64,000 bases of DNA, from assembly GCA_963677015.1 (NCBI GenBank), contig OY781533.1:1736001-1800000 (forward strand), written 5' to 3'. Positions 50,820 through 60,367 of this stretch are shown piece by piece. The position numbers and the translations under genes are program-made. Origin of the DNA: G963556115 sp963677015 (GTDB lineage Bacteria > Planctomycetota > SZUA-567). Within the stretch, counting starts at the first letter, position 1. Each line of letters opens with the position of its first letter. The notes under the pieces are model-generated. The model saw nothing but the letters and a program-made list of their open reading frames with translations. It was not told where the DNA came from and did not search any database.

Positions 50820-53450
50820 ATGGCAGAGACCAAATTTGACTTTATTGCCACAGAAAAAAAGTGGCAGAAACGCTGGGAAGAAATGGGACTCTTTAAAACC
50901 GGATTCAATGCCGGCAAGGAAAAATCCTATATCCTTAGCATGTACCCTTACCCCAGCGGCGTGCTTCATATGGGGCATGTTATAAACTATACCATCAGTG
51001 ATGTTATAGTACGCTATAAGCTTTTACAGGGCTATGATGTTATCTCACCTATGGGCTGGGATTCATTCGGGTTGCCTGCGGAAAATGCTGCGATACGCAC
51101 CGGAGAGCATCCTCACAGCTTTACAGAAAAGAACATTGCCCGTATGACCGAACAGATGAATCGTGCCGGTTGGGGCTTTGACTGGGAGCGTGAAGTTGCA
51201 ACCAGCCATGTTGACTATTATAAATGGAATCAGTGGTTCTTCCTTAAATTCTTTGAAAAAGGTCTCGCCGAAAAGAAGACTGCCCCGGTTAACTGGTGTG
51301 ATTCATGTCAGACTGTACTTGCCAATGAGCAGGTTAAAGACGGCGTCTGCGAACGTTGTGGCTCTGAAGTTATTCAGAAGGATATGTCACAGTGGTTCTT
51401 CAAAATGAGCAAATATTCACAGCGTCTTCTTGACGGACATGAGCAATTGCGCGGCAAGTGGCCGGATTCAGTTATTGCCATGCAGGAAGAATGGATTGGT
51501 CGAAGCGAAGGTGCAAGAGTTGACTTTAAAGTCAAGGAAACCGGTGACAGCGTCCCGGTGTTTACCACCAGACCGGACACCTTGTTTGGGGTTACCTTCA
51601 TGTCAGTCGCGCCAGAACACCCTCTGATTGAAAAGCTGGTAAAAGGTACACCGCAGGAAGCGGAGGTAATGAAGGCGGTAAATGAGATGCGTGCCTCAGG
51701 AACCTCAGAAAAAGAACTTGCCGATAAAGAAAAGGTTGGTGTTAATACCGGTTTTCATGTTGTAAATCCGGTAAACGGAGACGATGTAGAGCTCTGGGTT
51801 GCTAATTTCGCCCTTATGAGTTACGGTACTGGTGCTGTAATGGCAGTACCGGCACATGACCAGCGTGATTTTGAGTTTGCTAAGAAATATGGCATCAAAA
51901 TTAAAGTGGTTATAAATCCGTCAGCAGATGAAGAGCTTGATCCTGAAACCATGACCGAAGCCTATACTACACCTGGAATTCTGATTAATTCCGATAAATT
52001 CAGTGGCAGAGTCAACACCGACGCTATGTCTGATATCATCAGGTGGCTCGAAGAAAACAAGTATGGTGAAGGGACTATCAACTACAGACTACGGGACTGG
52101 CTTATTTCCCGTCAGCGGTATTGGGGAACTCCTATACCGGTAGTCTACTGTGATAAATGCGGTACTGTTGCCGTCCCTGAAGAAGAGCTGCCGGTTGTAC
52201 TGCCTACAGATGTAACCTTCTCCGGTGATGGTAATCCACTTGAAACAAGTGCTAGCTTTATTAACTGCACCTGTCCGAAATGTTCCGGTCCTGCTCGTCG
52301 TGAAACCGACACTATGGATACGTTTGTCGATTCATCGTGGTACTTCCTGCGATTCTGTGATCCTAAGAATGTCGAAGCACCATTCTCACCGGAGAATATC
52401 AAGAAATGGATGACAGTAAATCAGTATGTTGGTGGTATTGAACATGCTACCATGCACCTGATCTATGCCCGCTTCTTTACAATGGTGCTGCATGATCTTG
52501 GACTTGTTGACTTTACTGAGCCGTTTGATCGCTTATTCTGTCAGGGAATGGTCTGTAAAACAGCCTACCGCTGTGATAATTGCAAGTGGTTATATGAATC
52601 TGAGGTTGATTTTTACTCTGAAACCGATAAAACCCGTACCCAGGGTAAGGTCGGTAAATGCAAAAAATGTGGGCTTGACGGCGTAACCGCTGAAATGACC
52701 AAGATTTCTAAAACAAAATTGAATGTAGTTGATCCTGACGAAATGTTCGATAGAGTCGGTACCGATGCGGTTAGACTATATATGCTTTCTGATTCGCCAC
52801 CAGACAGAATGCAGATCTGGAGCGAAGCCGGTCTTAATGGAGCTTGGCGTACTATCTCCCGTCTGCATCTGACCGTTATGGAATGGTGTCAGGGTACTGC
52901 CGGAATGCTTGCGCCGCTTGGTTCGGCACGTGCAGCTGATATTGACAAGGATAATCTTGATCTGTTAAAGAAGACTCACCAGTGTATTGCAGCTGTGACA
53001 GCTTCAATTGATGGTGGTTTCCACTTTAACACTGCTATTGCCAGATGTAATGAACTTATTAATCTTTTCCGTAACCGCATGTCAAGCGGTTCTAAAATTG
53101 ATGGCTCGGTCGCACGAGAAGTATTAGAAACAGTACTGCGTATCCTGTCACCGATTACCCCACACCTCTGCGAAGAACTCTGGGAAGAAATGGGGCACTC
53201 TGAAACTGTCTTTAAATCCGGCTGGCCGGTAGCTGACCCGGAACTTTGCAGTGAAGACAGTGTCGAAATTCCGGTACAGATAAACGGTAAAGTTAAGAGC
53301 AAAATCAATGTCAGCGTTGATGTTGATAAGTCTACGCTGGAGAAGACTGCCCTTGAAGATGCAAAAATTGCTGAACTTGTCAGTGGAAAAGATATAGTTA
53401 AAATAATTGTTGTTCCTAAACGTATGGTGAATATCGTAGTTAAAGGATAA
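50820..53450 (+). CDS. leuS: Leucyl-tRNA synthetase
   Basis: An 876-residue class I synthetase. The HIGH region is YPYPSGVLHMGHV (about 42-54). The editing domain carries TTRPDTLFG (about 250). Zn-type Cys pairs occur at CDSCQ/CERCG, CDKCG/CPKC and CDNCK/CKKCG. The KMSKS loop reads KISKT (about 627-631, followed by KLNVV), with two substitutions from the consensus but the key Lys kept. The ribosome site is a weak AAAGGA. sppA follows after five bases, so the two are co-transcribed. Confidence 0.97.
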   Translation: MAETKFDFIATEKKWQKRWEEMGLFKTGFNAGKEKSYILSMYPYPSGVLHMGHVINYTISDVIVRYKLLQGYDVISPMGWDSFGLPAENAAIRTGEHPHSFTEKNIARMTEQMNRAGWGFDWEREVATSHVDYYKWNQWFFLKFFEKGLAEKKTAPVNWCDSCQTVLANEQVKDGVCERCGSEVIQKDMSQWFFKMSKYSQRLLDGHEQLRGKWPDSVIAMQEEWIGRSEGARVDFKVKETGDSVPVFTTRPDTLFGVTFMSVAPEHPLIEKLVKGTPQEAEVMKAVNEMRASGTSEKELADKEKVGVNTGFHVVNPVNGDDVELWVANFALMSYGTGAVMAVPAHDQRDFEFAKKYGIKIKVVINPSADEELDPETMTEAYTTPGILINSDKFSGRVNTDAMSDIIRWLEENKYGEGTINYRLRDWLISRQRYWGTPIPVVYCDKCGTVAVPEEELPVVLPTDVTFSGDGNPLETSASFINCTCPKCSGPARRETDTMDTFVDSSWYFLRFCDPKNVEAPFSPENIKKWMTVNQYVGGIEHATMHLIYARFFTMVLHDLGLVDFTEPFDRLFCQGMVCKTAYRCDNCKWLYESEVDFYSETDKTRTQGKVGKCKKCGLDGVTAEMTKISKTKLNVVDPDEMFDRVGTDAVRLYMLSDSPPDRMQIWSEAGLNGAWRTISRLHLTVMEWCQGTAGMLAPLGSARAADIDKDNLDLLKKTHQCIAAVTASIDGGFHFNTAIARCNELINLFRNRMSSGSKIDGSVAREVLETVLRILSPITPHLCEELWEEMGHSETVFKSGWPVADPELCSEDSVEIPVQINGKVKSKINVSVDVDKSTLEKTALEDAKIAELVSGKDIVKIIVVPKRMVNIVVKG

Positions 53451-53455
53451 TTATT

Positions 53456-54589
53456 ATGCCCGATTTTAATAGCACCGATACCGGAAACACTACAGAGAAA
53501 CCTGACTACTCTAACGAAGCGAAACGTACTGTGGGTATCCCGCCGGTACGCCCTTTGCCTACTAGCCGGAGCAGTAATGGCTGCCTTCTGGCAGTAATTT
53601 TTACGCTGGGTTTCTTTGCTATTTTTGTTTTCGGCGGAGTACTTCTTTTTAACAGTGGTGCCAAAGTTTTGACCAAGCTTGTAGACGTTGCCTCTGATTC
53701 GGTCGCAGCAAAGAATAATAATGACCCATATTATGAAGAAGTTCTTACGGGCGACAGCACTGCTTCAAGAATTGCAGTTATACCGCTTACCGGCCCAATT
53801 TTTGGAACCGGAAATTCATATTATGGGGTTGGGGCAGTACACAGTGCCTGCGCAATGCTCAAAAAAGCTGCGAGCGATCCAACTGTCAGCGCAGTTATTC
53901 TGCATATCGACTCTCCTGGCGGCGGGCTCAGCGCCAGCGACATCATTTATAATGAGATCTTAAAGCTCAAGCAAAAAGGCAAAAAAGTTCTGGTATATGT
54001 TGGACAGCTCTGTGCCAGCGGCGGTTATTATGTCGCAGCTCCTTCAGATTATATTGTAGCCGGGCCTACCGCCTTGGTTGGTTCATTTGGGGTTATAATG
54101 GAACATGTTGAAGTATCGGGTCTTATGAACAAACTTGGTATTGTTGTTGATCCGCTGAAAAGTACAGAAAGTAAAGATATTGGCTCGCCATTCAGAAAAA
54201 TGTCGGCCGAAGAGAAAGAGTTCTTCGATCACATTCTAAATACATATCATAACCGGTTTGTTGACATTATTTCAAATGGGCGAGGCATTAAACGCTCGGA
54301 AGTAGAAAAACTGGCAAATGGGAAAGTCTATCTTGCAAAAGAAGCTTTAAATTATGGACTTATTGATAAAATTGGATACTTTGATGACTGCCTAAATGAA
54401 GCAATAAAGGCCTGTACCGTCGATTACCCTCAAGTTTTTATTTATAAACAACAATTTTCGGTGATGGATTTATTTAGAAATGAGACCAAGATAGAGCTTC
54501 CTGATATCAGTGAATTCATGAATAAAAATTCAGGAACTGAACTGAATCTTATTTATCGCGGAATTCAGTCAAATACATCTGATAAATAA
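53456..54589 (+). CDS. sppA: Signal peptide peptidase SppA (short, 36K type)
   Basis: A 377-residue membrane serine protease of the S49 family that degrades cleaved signal peptides. One membrane segment lies at about 40-65 after a polar N-terminus. The core has HIDSPGGGLSASD, the nucleophile Ser188 in CASGGYY, and Lys235 in DPLKSTE, which gives the expected Ser-Lys dyad. The single-domain length fits the short bacterial SppA. It follows leuS after five bases and ends at a strong terminator. Confidence 0.94.
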   Translation: MPDFNSTDTGNTTEKPDYSNEAKRTVGIPPVRPLPTSRSSNGCLLAVIFTLGFFAIFVFGGVLLFNSGAKVLTKLVDVASDSVAAKNNNDPYYEEVLTGDSTASRIAVIPLTGPIFGTGNSYYGVGAVHSACAMLKKAASDPTVSAVILHIDSPGGGLSASDIIYNEILKLKQKGKKVLVYVGQLCASGGYYVAAPSDYIVAGPTALVGSFGVIMEHVEVSGLMNKLGIVVDPLKSTESKDIGSPFRKMSAEEKEFFDHILNTYHNRFVDIISNGRGIKRSEVEKLANGKVYLAKEALNYGLIDKIGYFDDCLNEAIKACTVDYPQVFIYKQQFSVMDLFRNETKIELPDISEFMNKNSGTELNLIYRGIQSNTSDK

Positions 54590-54613
54590 TAACTACCCAA
54601 GCAGCTTTCTATT

Positions 54614-54653
54614 AAACAGCCGGTATATCCCTTAGGATATACCGGCTGTTTTT
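54614..54653 (+). terminator. Terminator after sppA
   Basis: A perfect 17-bp stem (54614-54630 with 54635-54651) with loop CTTA and following T run. It lies 24 bases after the sppA stop. Confidence 0.92.
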
Positions 54654-54675
54654 AAGTATTAAAATAACAGGAAAT

Positions 54676-56229
54676 TTAGCGCTTAAGATAAGATAATTCA
54701 ATCGGTAACGGAATATTGTTACCAAATTCGTCCTCACCATATCCGTTTTTAACCAATATTTCAAGATCTTTAAGGACACGAATGTCCCCGGTGAAAGTTA
54801 TTTCCAGCTGACTTTCAATATCAAGTTTTCCCATTGCCAGCAAGCGGGTTATTTCAGTAAGAACAAGTTGAGAGAATAAATCTTCATTCAATTCAATAGG
54901 TTTGAATTCACGTATAGGCAACGGATTTTCATAGATAACAATACGCTGTTCATATGCCAGCTTCTGAACCACAATTTTTACCGCGTCTGTAAGCTTTGAA
55001 GTATCCGCCGGTGCCTCCAAATGCATATCCGCCACCTGTGCCGCCAGACGCCTTCTTTTTACAGCATTGATATATTCATTCGCTCTGAAAAGATCGAGTG
55101 GAGCAGATGCATCATACTCTTCACCTTCCAGATGCATTTTGACCTCACTGCCATAATGCAGGCATATCTTTGCCACCAGTGTTGATGGACGTACGTGAAA
55201 ACCGCGATATTTCGGTACAGGAACAGTAATGGAGCCTTTTTCTGCATATTTACTGAGCATTTTCTGCGAAAGCTGAACCGCGTCCTTGAGATATTCACTG
55301 ACATATTTAAGAAAATATTCAACAAGAACCACCAATAATTCATCAGGATCAACGAGAGGATGATTAAAGTCTTCAGACTGTCTGATATATAGATGACGCT
55401 CAAAATAATGACAATACTTTGTCGCCTGTTCAAGCAGATGGTAAATCAACGAAGCATGACCGCGCAGATAGCTGAGCTTATCATCTTCATGTTCGGTATA
55501 GGTATTAGCGATATAAGTATCATACATTGACTGCAAACTATGAAATTTATGTTCCAATACTCGTATAAGCTCTTCACTGAGCAGAGACGGAAAAAAAGTA
55601 TAGTACAAGTCTGGATTTGATTTGTTTACACTATGCAGCGAATCAGCCTCAGCGGCAAGATTCAGGAAGGTTGTTGACAATCTGGCGATAGTCTCCTCCG
55701 AAGAACAGATCTTCTGCGAAATCTTATCCTGAGGCAACCTGCTGTCTGGTAAGAGTTCTGCAAATTCATCCTTTACTACAGCTTCTTCAGGAATTTTCAG
55801 ACCAATTTCTTTTCCTTCTCTCACTACCTCGCTGGCAAAATTAAAGATAACTCCATTATTGAATTTAATAGCAGCATCAGTCGCTTTTTTTATCTGCGAA
55901 AGATCTGAAAGCAGATCATAAATATCAAGTGAATACTCTATATGCAGCAATCCGTAACCGACACTGGCAAAGAGTTTTCCTGCGGTCATAAGATGCCGCA
56001 TATAATACCACGTCTGATTATTACGGGCACCGCAAGCATCCAGAAATTCAACCAGCTGGGTACAGCCCCCCAATACCTCTCCAAGAAGAGGTCTCGTCAG
56101 GCAATCATCAGAGTGATCCGATTGATATATATAATTGCAGATAGCCAGGCATCGAGACATCTTCTTCTGCGCAATTGCCGCAAAATCATCGACATCTACA
56201 TATTCTTCATGATTAATATCAGAATCCAT
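54676..56229 (-). CDS. Large protein with embedded HPr-like domain
   Basis: A 517-residue protein. The first 320 residues are mostly helical and match no family I know. Residues about 335-400 resemble HPr of the phosphotransferase system: VPKYRGFHVRPSTLVAKI places His345 where HPr has its phosphorylated His15, next to the expected Arg-Pro. The Ser46 region (DASAPLDLFR) is less conserved. The last 115 residues are again unrecognised. No membrane segment or signal peptide is visible. A phospho-carrier role, perhaps toward the PtsN at 44261, is inference. The ribosome site (AAAAAGGGAAGTGG) is acceptable. It stands alone between terminators and pepA. Confidence 0.72.
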   Translation of the reverse strand: MDSDINHEEYVDVDDFAAIAQKKMSRCLAICNYIYQSDHSDDCLTRPLLGEVLGGCTQLVEFLDACGARNNQTWYYMRHLMTAGKLFASVGYGLLHIEYSLDIYDLLSDLSQIKKATDAAIKFNNGVIFNFASEVVREGKEIGLKIPEEAVVKDEFAELLPDSRLPQDKISQKICSSEETIARLSTTFLNLAAEADSLHSVNKSNPDLYYTFFPSLLSEELIRVLEHKFHSLQSMYDTYIANTYTEHEDDKLSYLRGHASLIYHLLEQATKYCHYFERHLYIRQSEDFNHPLVDPDELLVVLVEYFLKYVSEYLKDAVQLSQKMLSKYAEKGSITVPVPKYRGFHVRPSTLVAKICLHYGSEVKMHLEGEEYDASAPLDLFRANEYINAVKRRRLAAQVADMHLEAPADTSKLTDAVKIVVQKLAYEQRIVIYENPLPIREFKPIELNEDLFSQLVLTEITRLLAMGKLDIESQLEITFTGDIRVLKDLEILVKNGYGEDEFGNNIPLPIELSYLKR

Positions 56230-56371
56230 CCACTTCCCTTTTTTAAAAGACGTTAATTAATTCTACTGTAATAATCGTCCTTTTAAAGTTTTTTTTTAAA
56301 TTATTACGTAAATATCCCCTATGTATAATCATTTGGCAATAAAAGATTACACAACTAGTTACAACATATAC

Positions 56372-57793
56372 TTAAAGTGAGGTTGCAAAACTATATATCG
56401 TTTTCACTCCAAAGCCTTTAGCTCCTTTACCAAGATGTTCATGAGCATCCGTCTTGATACCCGGGCCGGCAATATCCAGATGTGCCCAGGAGGTACCACT
56501 GACAACAAACTTGTTCAAAAATAGTGCCGCTGTAATTGAACCACCATACTTACCGCCCATATTACTGGTATCCGCAACTGTAGACTCGAGCTGTTTCGCA
56601 TACGGAAGGTGTAATGGCAGCTCCCACACATACTCGCCGGAATCTTCTGCAGCATCAAGCAGCAGCCCGCTGAGAATGCTGTCCGTAGAATATAAACCGG
56701 CAATATCCTCACCCAATCCAACCATGCATGCTCCAGTTAAAGTAGCGGCATCAATGACATAATCCGCCTTCTTCTCGCATGCAAGGGCCAAAGCATCAGC
56801 AAGTATCAGTCTACCTTCAGCATCAGTGTTACCAACCTCTACCGTCATGCCACTGCGCATTTTCAGAATATCCTCGGTGTGGAAGGAGGTTTTAGAGATA
56901 TCGTTCTCGACCAGTGGAGTAATAACAGTAATTTTAACCGGAAGCTTGGCTTCAGCTATAGCACATGCTGCCGCAAACATCATCGCCGCGCCCCCCATAT
57001 CCATCTTCATCCCTAGTTGTGAACCTCCGGGTTTGAGGCAATAACCGCCTGTATCGAAGGTAACCCCTTTACCGACAAGCACAATATGTTTACGAGGTTT
57101 GGCTGGGGAATATTCTCCGATAACCAGACATGGCCTGCTCTGAGCTCCGGCACCAACAGCCAGGATACCACCACAAGACTCTTTTTTCAGACGGGGCTCA
57201 TTCCATAATGTCATTTTAAGTCCAGCCATACGCCCCTGCTGCATGAAAATCTTCGATAGACTGGCGGGATGTATAGAATTTGCCGGCTCATTTAAAATAT
57301 CCCGAGCGAAATTAACCCAGGAAAAAAGATTTTCAGTCTTGTCTAAAGCTGATTTTACGCCGCGCATATCAGCGACCTGAACGAGAACAGTGGCAGCAGG
57401 AGCTTTCGCTTCCTGTTTATATTTATTAAAGACATAAGACCCAAGTAACGCCCCTTCCTGTACCGCACTTATAATATCTATAGATCCTGACGTGAGAGGT
57501 ACAACCAGTCTTTTACTTCCTGTGAATTCAAATTCATCAAGTGCTTTTTTAACAGAAATCTTTGCCTGGGTTAAAATATTGCTGTTTGGACTGTCAAGCC
57601 TTTCTGCAACGACAGTAATACCTTTTACTCCGGCATACTCTCCTGAACAGCGCAACCTTCTAGTACCTGCCTCCTCAGGAACGGAGATATCACCAAACTC
57701 ATCCTTAAAAAGTGCTGTCTTATTATCAGAAAACAACAGTAAAATATAGTCACCGGATCGTGGTTTATAGGACTTGCTTAGCATTAATTTCAT
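56372..57793 (-). CDS. pepA: Leucyl aminopeptidase (M17)
   Basis: A 473-residue cytosolic aminopeptidase. The C-terminal catalytic domain shows GKGVTFDTGGYCLKPG (metal and catalytic Lys/Asp) and the family signature NTDAEGRLILADAL. The N-terminal macrodomain-like part is present. In PepA this N-terminal domain can also bind DNA. AGGAG lies six bases before the ATG. It is a single gene. Confidence 0.96.
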   Translation of the reverse strand: MKLMLSKSYKPRSGDYILLLFSDNKTALFKDEFGDISVPEEAGTRRLRCSGEYAGVKGITVVAERLDSPNSNILTQAKISVKKALDEFEFTGSKRLVVPLTSGSIDIISAVQEGALLGSYVFNKYKQEAKAPAATVLVQVADMRGVKSALDKTENLFSWVNFARDILNEPANSIHPASLSKIFMQQGRMAGLKMTLWNEPRLKKESCGGILAVGAGAQSRPCLVIGEYSPAKPRKHIVLVGKGVTFDTGGYCLKPGGSQLGMKMDMGGAAMMFAAACAIAEAKLPVKITVITPLVENDISKTSFHTEDILKMRSGMTVEVGNTDAEGRLILADALALACEKKADYVIDAATLTGACMVGLGEDIAGLYSTDSILSGLLLDAAEDSGEYVWELPLHLPYAKQLESTVADTSNMGGKYGGSITAALFLNKFVVSGTSWAHLDIAGPGIKTDAHEHLGKGAKGFGVKTIYSFATSL

Positions 57794-57953
57794 TATGATC
57801 TCCTGTCTTGCTTAAATAGTAATACCCTTTAATTTACAGATATATTCAATTAATTCAAGTTTATTATATGCTAATTAATAAGAATAAACTTATTAATGTA
57901 TCTTTTTACTAAAACTCAACAAATTTGTATACATTTCGCTAGAAATTTATCCC

Positions 57954-57984
57954 GATTGTAACTACAATCATTTGCACGATTGTG
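57954..57984. promoter_or_regulatory. Inverted repeat upstream of the XRE-cupin gene
   Basis: GATTGTA (57954-57960) and TACAATC (57963-57969) form a 7-bp inverted repeat, and a third half-site GATTGTG lies at 57978-57984, 24 bases from the first. It is 60-90 bases before the regulator gene, a place expected for autoregulation. Confidence 0.5.
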
Positions 57985-58042
57985 TTTAATAGTGTAAAGT
58001 GTTAAAGTGTTTATTTAATATTGTTGTGTTAAAGGAGGAATA

Positions 58043-58618
58043 ATGTCGAGCAATAACGAACTCGGTAATAAAATTAAGCAGACCCGTATGCAGCGTGAAA
58101 TGTCGATTAGTGAGTTGGCAAAAAATTGCGGCTGTTCAGAAGAGCTGATAAATACACTTGAAAATGGTGAATTGATACCGTCGCTGACGCCGCTTATGCA
58201 GATATCACGTGCGCTTGGAGTTCGACTCGGAACTTTCCTTGATGATACCGAAAGCTGTACTCCAGCGATTACACGTAATGGTGATTATCAAAAGGGACTG
58301 CATTTTTCCGGCAACACAACAACGCAAGATAGTTCTGTTCTTGATTTTTTTGCGCTGGCACGGAATAAATGCGACCGCCATATGGAACCTTTTGTCGTAA
58401 ATGTTCACCCCACAGAAACGGAGAAGATACTCTCTTCGCATGAAGGTGAAGAATTTATATATGTCCTAGAGGGTGAATTACAGATTGAATATGGAAAAGA
58501 AGAGTATACCTTAAATCAAGGAGACAGTATATATCTTGATTCTGTTGTACCGCATCATGTCCACTCAGCCCCTGACACCGAAACCAAAATTCTAGCTGTA
58601 GTATTTGCGCCGTATTAA
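58043..58618 (+). CDS. XRE-cupin transcriptional regulator
   Basis: A 191-residue regulator: HTH-XRE DNA-binding domain at 10-65 (SISELAKNCGCSEELINTLENG) and a C-terminal cupin-2 domain (about 115-190, HEGEEFIYVLEGELQIEYG and VPHHVHSAPD). The cupin probably senses a small ligand. It is followed 40 bases later by an acyl-CoA synthetase gene, a pairing that recurs in many bacteria and suggests it controls that gene. AAAGGAGG lies before the ATG. Confidence 0.92.
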   Translation: MSSNNELGNKIKQTRMQREMSISELAKNCGCSEELINTLENGELIPSLTPLMQISRALGVRLGTFLDDTESCTPAITRNGDYQKGLHFSGNTTTQDSSVLDFFALARNKCDRHMEPFVVNVHPTETEKILSSHEGEEFIYVLEGELQIEYGKEEYTLNQGDSIYLDSVVPHHVHSAPDTETKILAVVFAPY

Positions 58619-58658
58619 GACTAATTATCGACTCAAATTCTACAGAAAAGGATTTAAT

Positions 58659-60311
58659 ATGAAATTTACAAATATAACCGTAGGTCAATTTTTTGAAGAA
58701 CAGGCCTTAAGACGTGGCGATAATGATTTTATTGTCTACCCTGACCGGGCATTGCGCTGGAGCTGGAAAGAATTCAATACCCGTGTCGACAATCTAGCCA
58801 AGGGACTTATTAAGATCGGTATAACTTATGGAGATCATGTCGGCATTTGGGCCCGCAATGTGCCCGATTGGCTCACTTTTCTCTTTGCCACATCAAAGCT
58901 TGGAGCAGTCCTAGTTACTGTTAACACCAATTATAAAAGTCATGAAGTTGCCTATATAATGAAACAGGCCGATCTTAAAGCGATTGCTATCATTGATTCT
59001 TTTCGCGATATCGATTATCTTGACATTATCAATGGACTTGTCCCGGAACTTAAAACATGTACCCGTGATAATATACGCAGTAAAGAGTTTCCAGAATTAA
59101 GAAATGTTATCTATATCGGTCCGGAAAAACACCGTGGAATGTATAATACGCATGAACTGATCAGCCTTGGTTCACATACCGATGATTATGAATTGCGTAA
59201 GATATGCGCCAACGTCTCTATAGATGATGTTATTAATATGCAATATACCTCTGGAACCACTGGATTTCCTAAAGGAGTAATGCTTACAAGCCGGAATATT
59301 TTAAATAACGGGTTCTACATTGGTGAATCACAAAAATTCACAGAAAAAGAACGTCTCTGCCTGCCGGTACCACTATTTCACTGTTTTGGCATAGTGCTCG
59401 GTGTTATGGCGTTATTGACTCATGGGGGCACACTGGTAATGGTCGAAGTCTTTGATCCGCTGCTGACTCTTGCCGCGGTTCAGAAAGAACGCTGTACCGC
59501 ATTATACGGAGTACCAACCATGTTTATTGCCGAGATGGATCACCCCATGTTTGATATGTTCGATGTTTCAACTTTACGGACAGGCATAATGGCCGGTTCT
59601 CCCTGTCCTATGGAACGTATGAAGCAGTGCATGGATAAGATGTATATGAAGGAAATTACTATAGCATATGGCCTTACTGAAACATCTCCAGTTATGACTC
59701 AAACAACTACCGATGACCCTGTCGACATCAAAGTAGAAACAGTTGGGAAAGCGTTACCGGAGGTTGAAGTAATTGTAAAAGATCCTGATACAGGTGAAGA
59801 ATGCCCTCCCGGGGTTCAGGGAGAGTTGTGTGCACGCGGGTACAGTATAATGAAAGGCTATTATAAAATGCCGGAAGCCACTGAACAGGCTATCGATAAA
59901 GACGGCTGGCTGCATAGCGGTGACCTTGGAACTTGCGATTGCAACGGATATTACCGTATTACCGGAAGACTCAAAGATATGATAATACGCGGCGGAGAAA
60001 ATATATACCCGCGAGAAATAGAGGAATTTCTCAGTCTTATGCAAGGAATACAGAATGTTCAGGTAGTTGGAATACCTGATAAGAAATATGGAGAGGTTGT
60101 CGGCGCATTTGTTATTCCGGCCTCTGGTGCGGATCTTAATGACTATGATGTAATTGATTACTGCAAGGGTAAGATTGCCCGCTATAAGATTCCTAAACAT
60201 GTTTTTATTGTTGACAGTTTCCCTCTCACTGCCAGCGGTAAGATTCAGAAATATAGATTGAGAGAAGAGGCTGTGGAGCGGCTTAAAGTTTCAGCGCAAG
60301 TATTTGAATAA
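58659..60311 (+). CDS. AMP-binding acyl-CoA synthetase
   Basis: A 550-residue adenylate-forming ligase that activates a carboxylic acid with ATP and joins it to CoA. Motifs: YTSGTTGFPKG (ATP loop), AYGLTETSP, GYYRITGRLKDMIIRGGENI (hinge), and the C-terminal catalytic Lys in LTASGKIQKY. Chain-length preference is unknown; short to medium fatty acids are likely. I use the ATG at 58659, which follows AAAAGGA; an upstream frame to 58605 overlaps the regulator. No CoA-handling enzymes follow. Confidence 0.92.
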   Translation: MKFTNITVGQFFEEQALRRGDNDFIVYPDRALRWSWKEFNTRVDNLAKGLIKIGITYGDHVGIWARNVPDWLTFLFATSKLGAVLVTVNTNYKSHEVAYIMKQADLKAIAIIDSFRDIDYLDIINGLVPELKTCTRDNIRSKEFPELRNVIYIGPEKHRGMYNTHELISLGSHTDDYELRKICANVSIDDVINMQYTSGTTGFPKGVMLTSRNILNNGFYIGESQKFTEKERLCLPVPLFHCFGIVLGVMALLTHGGTLVMVEVFDPLLTLAAVQKERCTALYGVPTMFIAEMDHPMFDMFDVSTLRTGIMAGSPCPMERMKQCMDKMYMKEITIAYGLTETSPVMTQTTTDDPVDIKVETVGKALPEVEVIVKDPDTGEECPPGVQGELCARGYSIMKGYYKMPEATEQAIDKDGWLHSGDLGTCDCNGYYRITGRLKDMIIRGGENIYPREIEEFLSLMQGIQNVQVVGIPDKKYGEVVGAFVIPASGADLNDYDVIDYCKGKIARYKIPKHVFIVDSFPLTASGKIQKYRLREEAVERLKVSAQVFE

Positions 60312-60367
60312 CTTCTATGAGTAGAATTCCGCTTTGAGCTTGAATATATTTTAACCAATATTACTAC

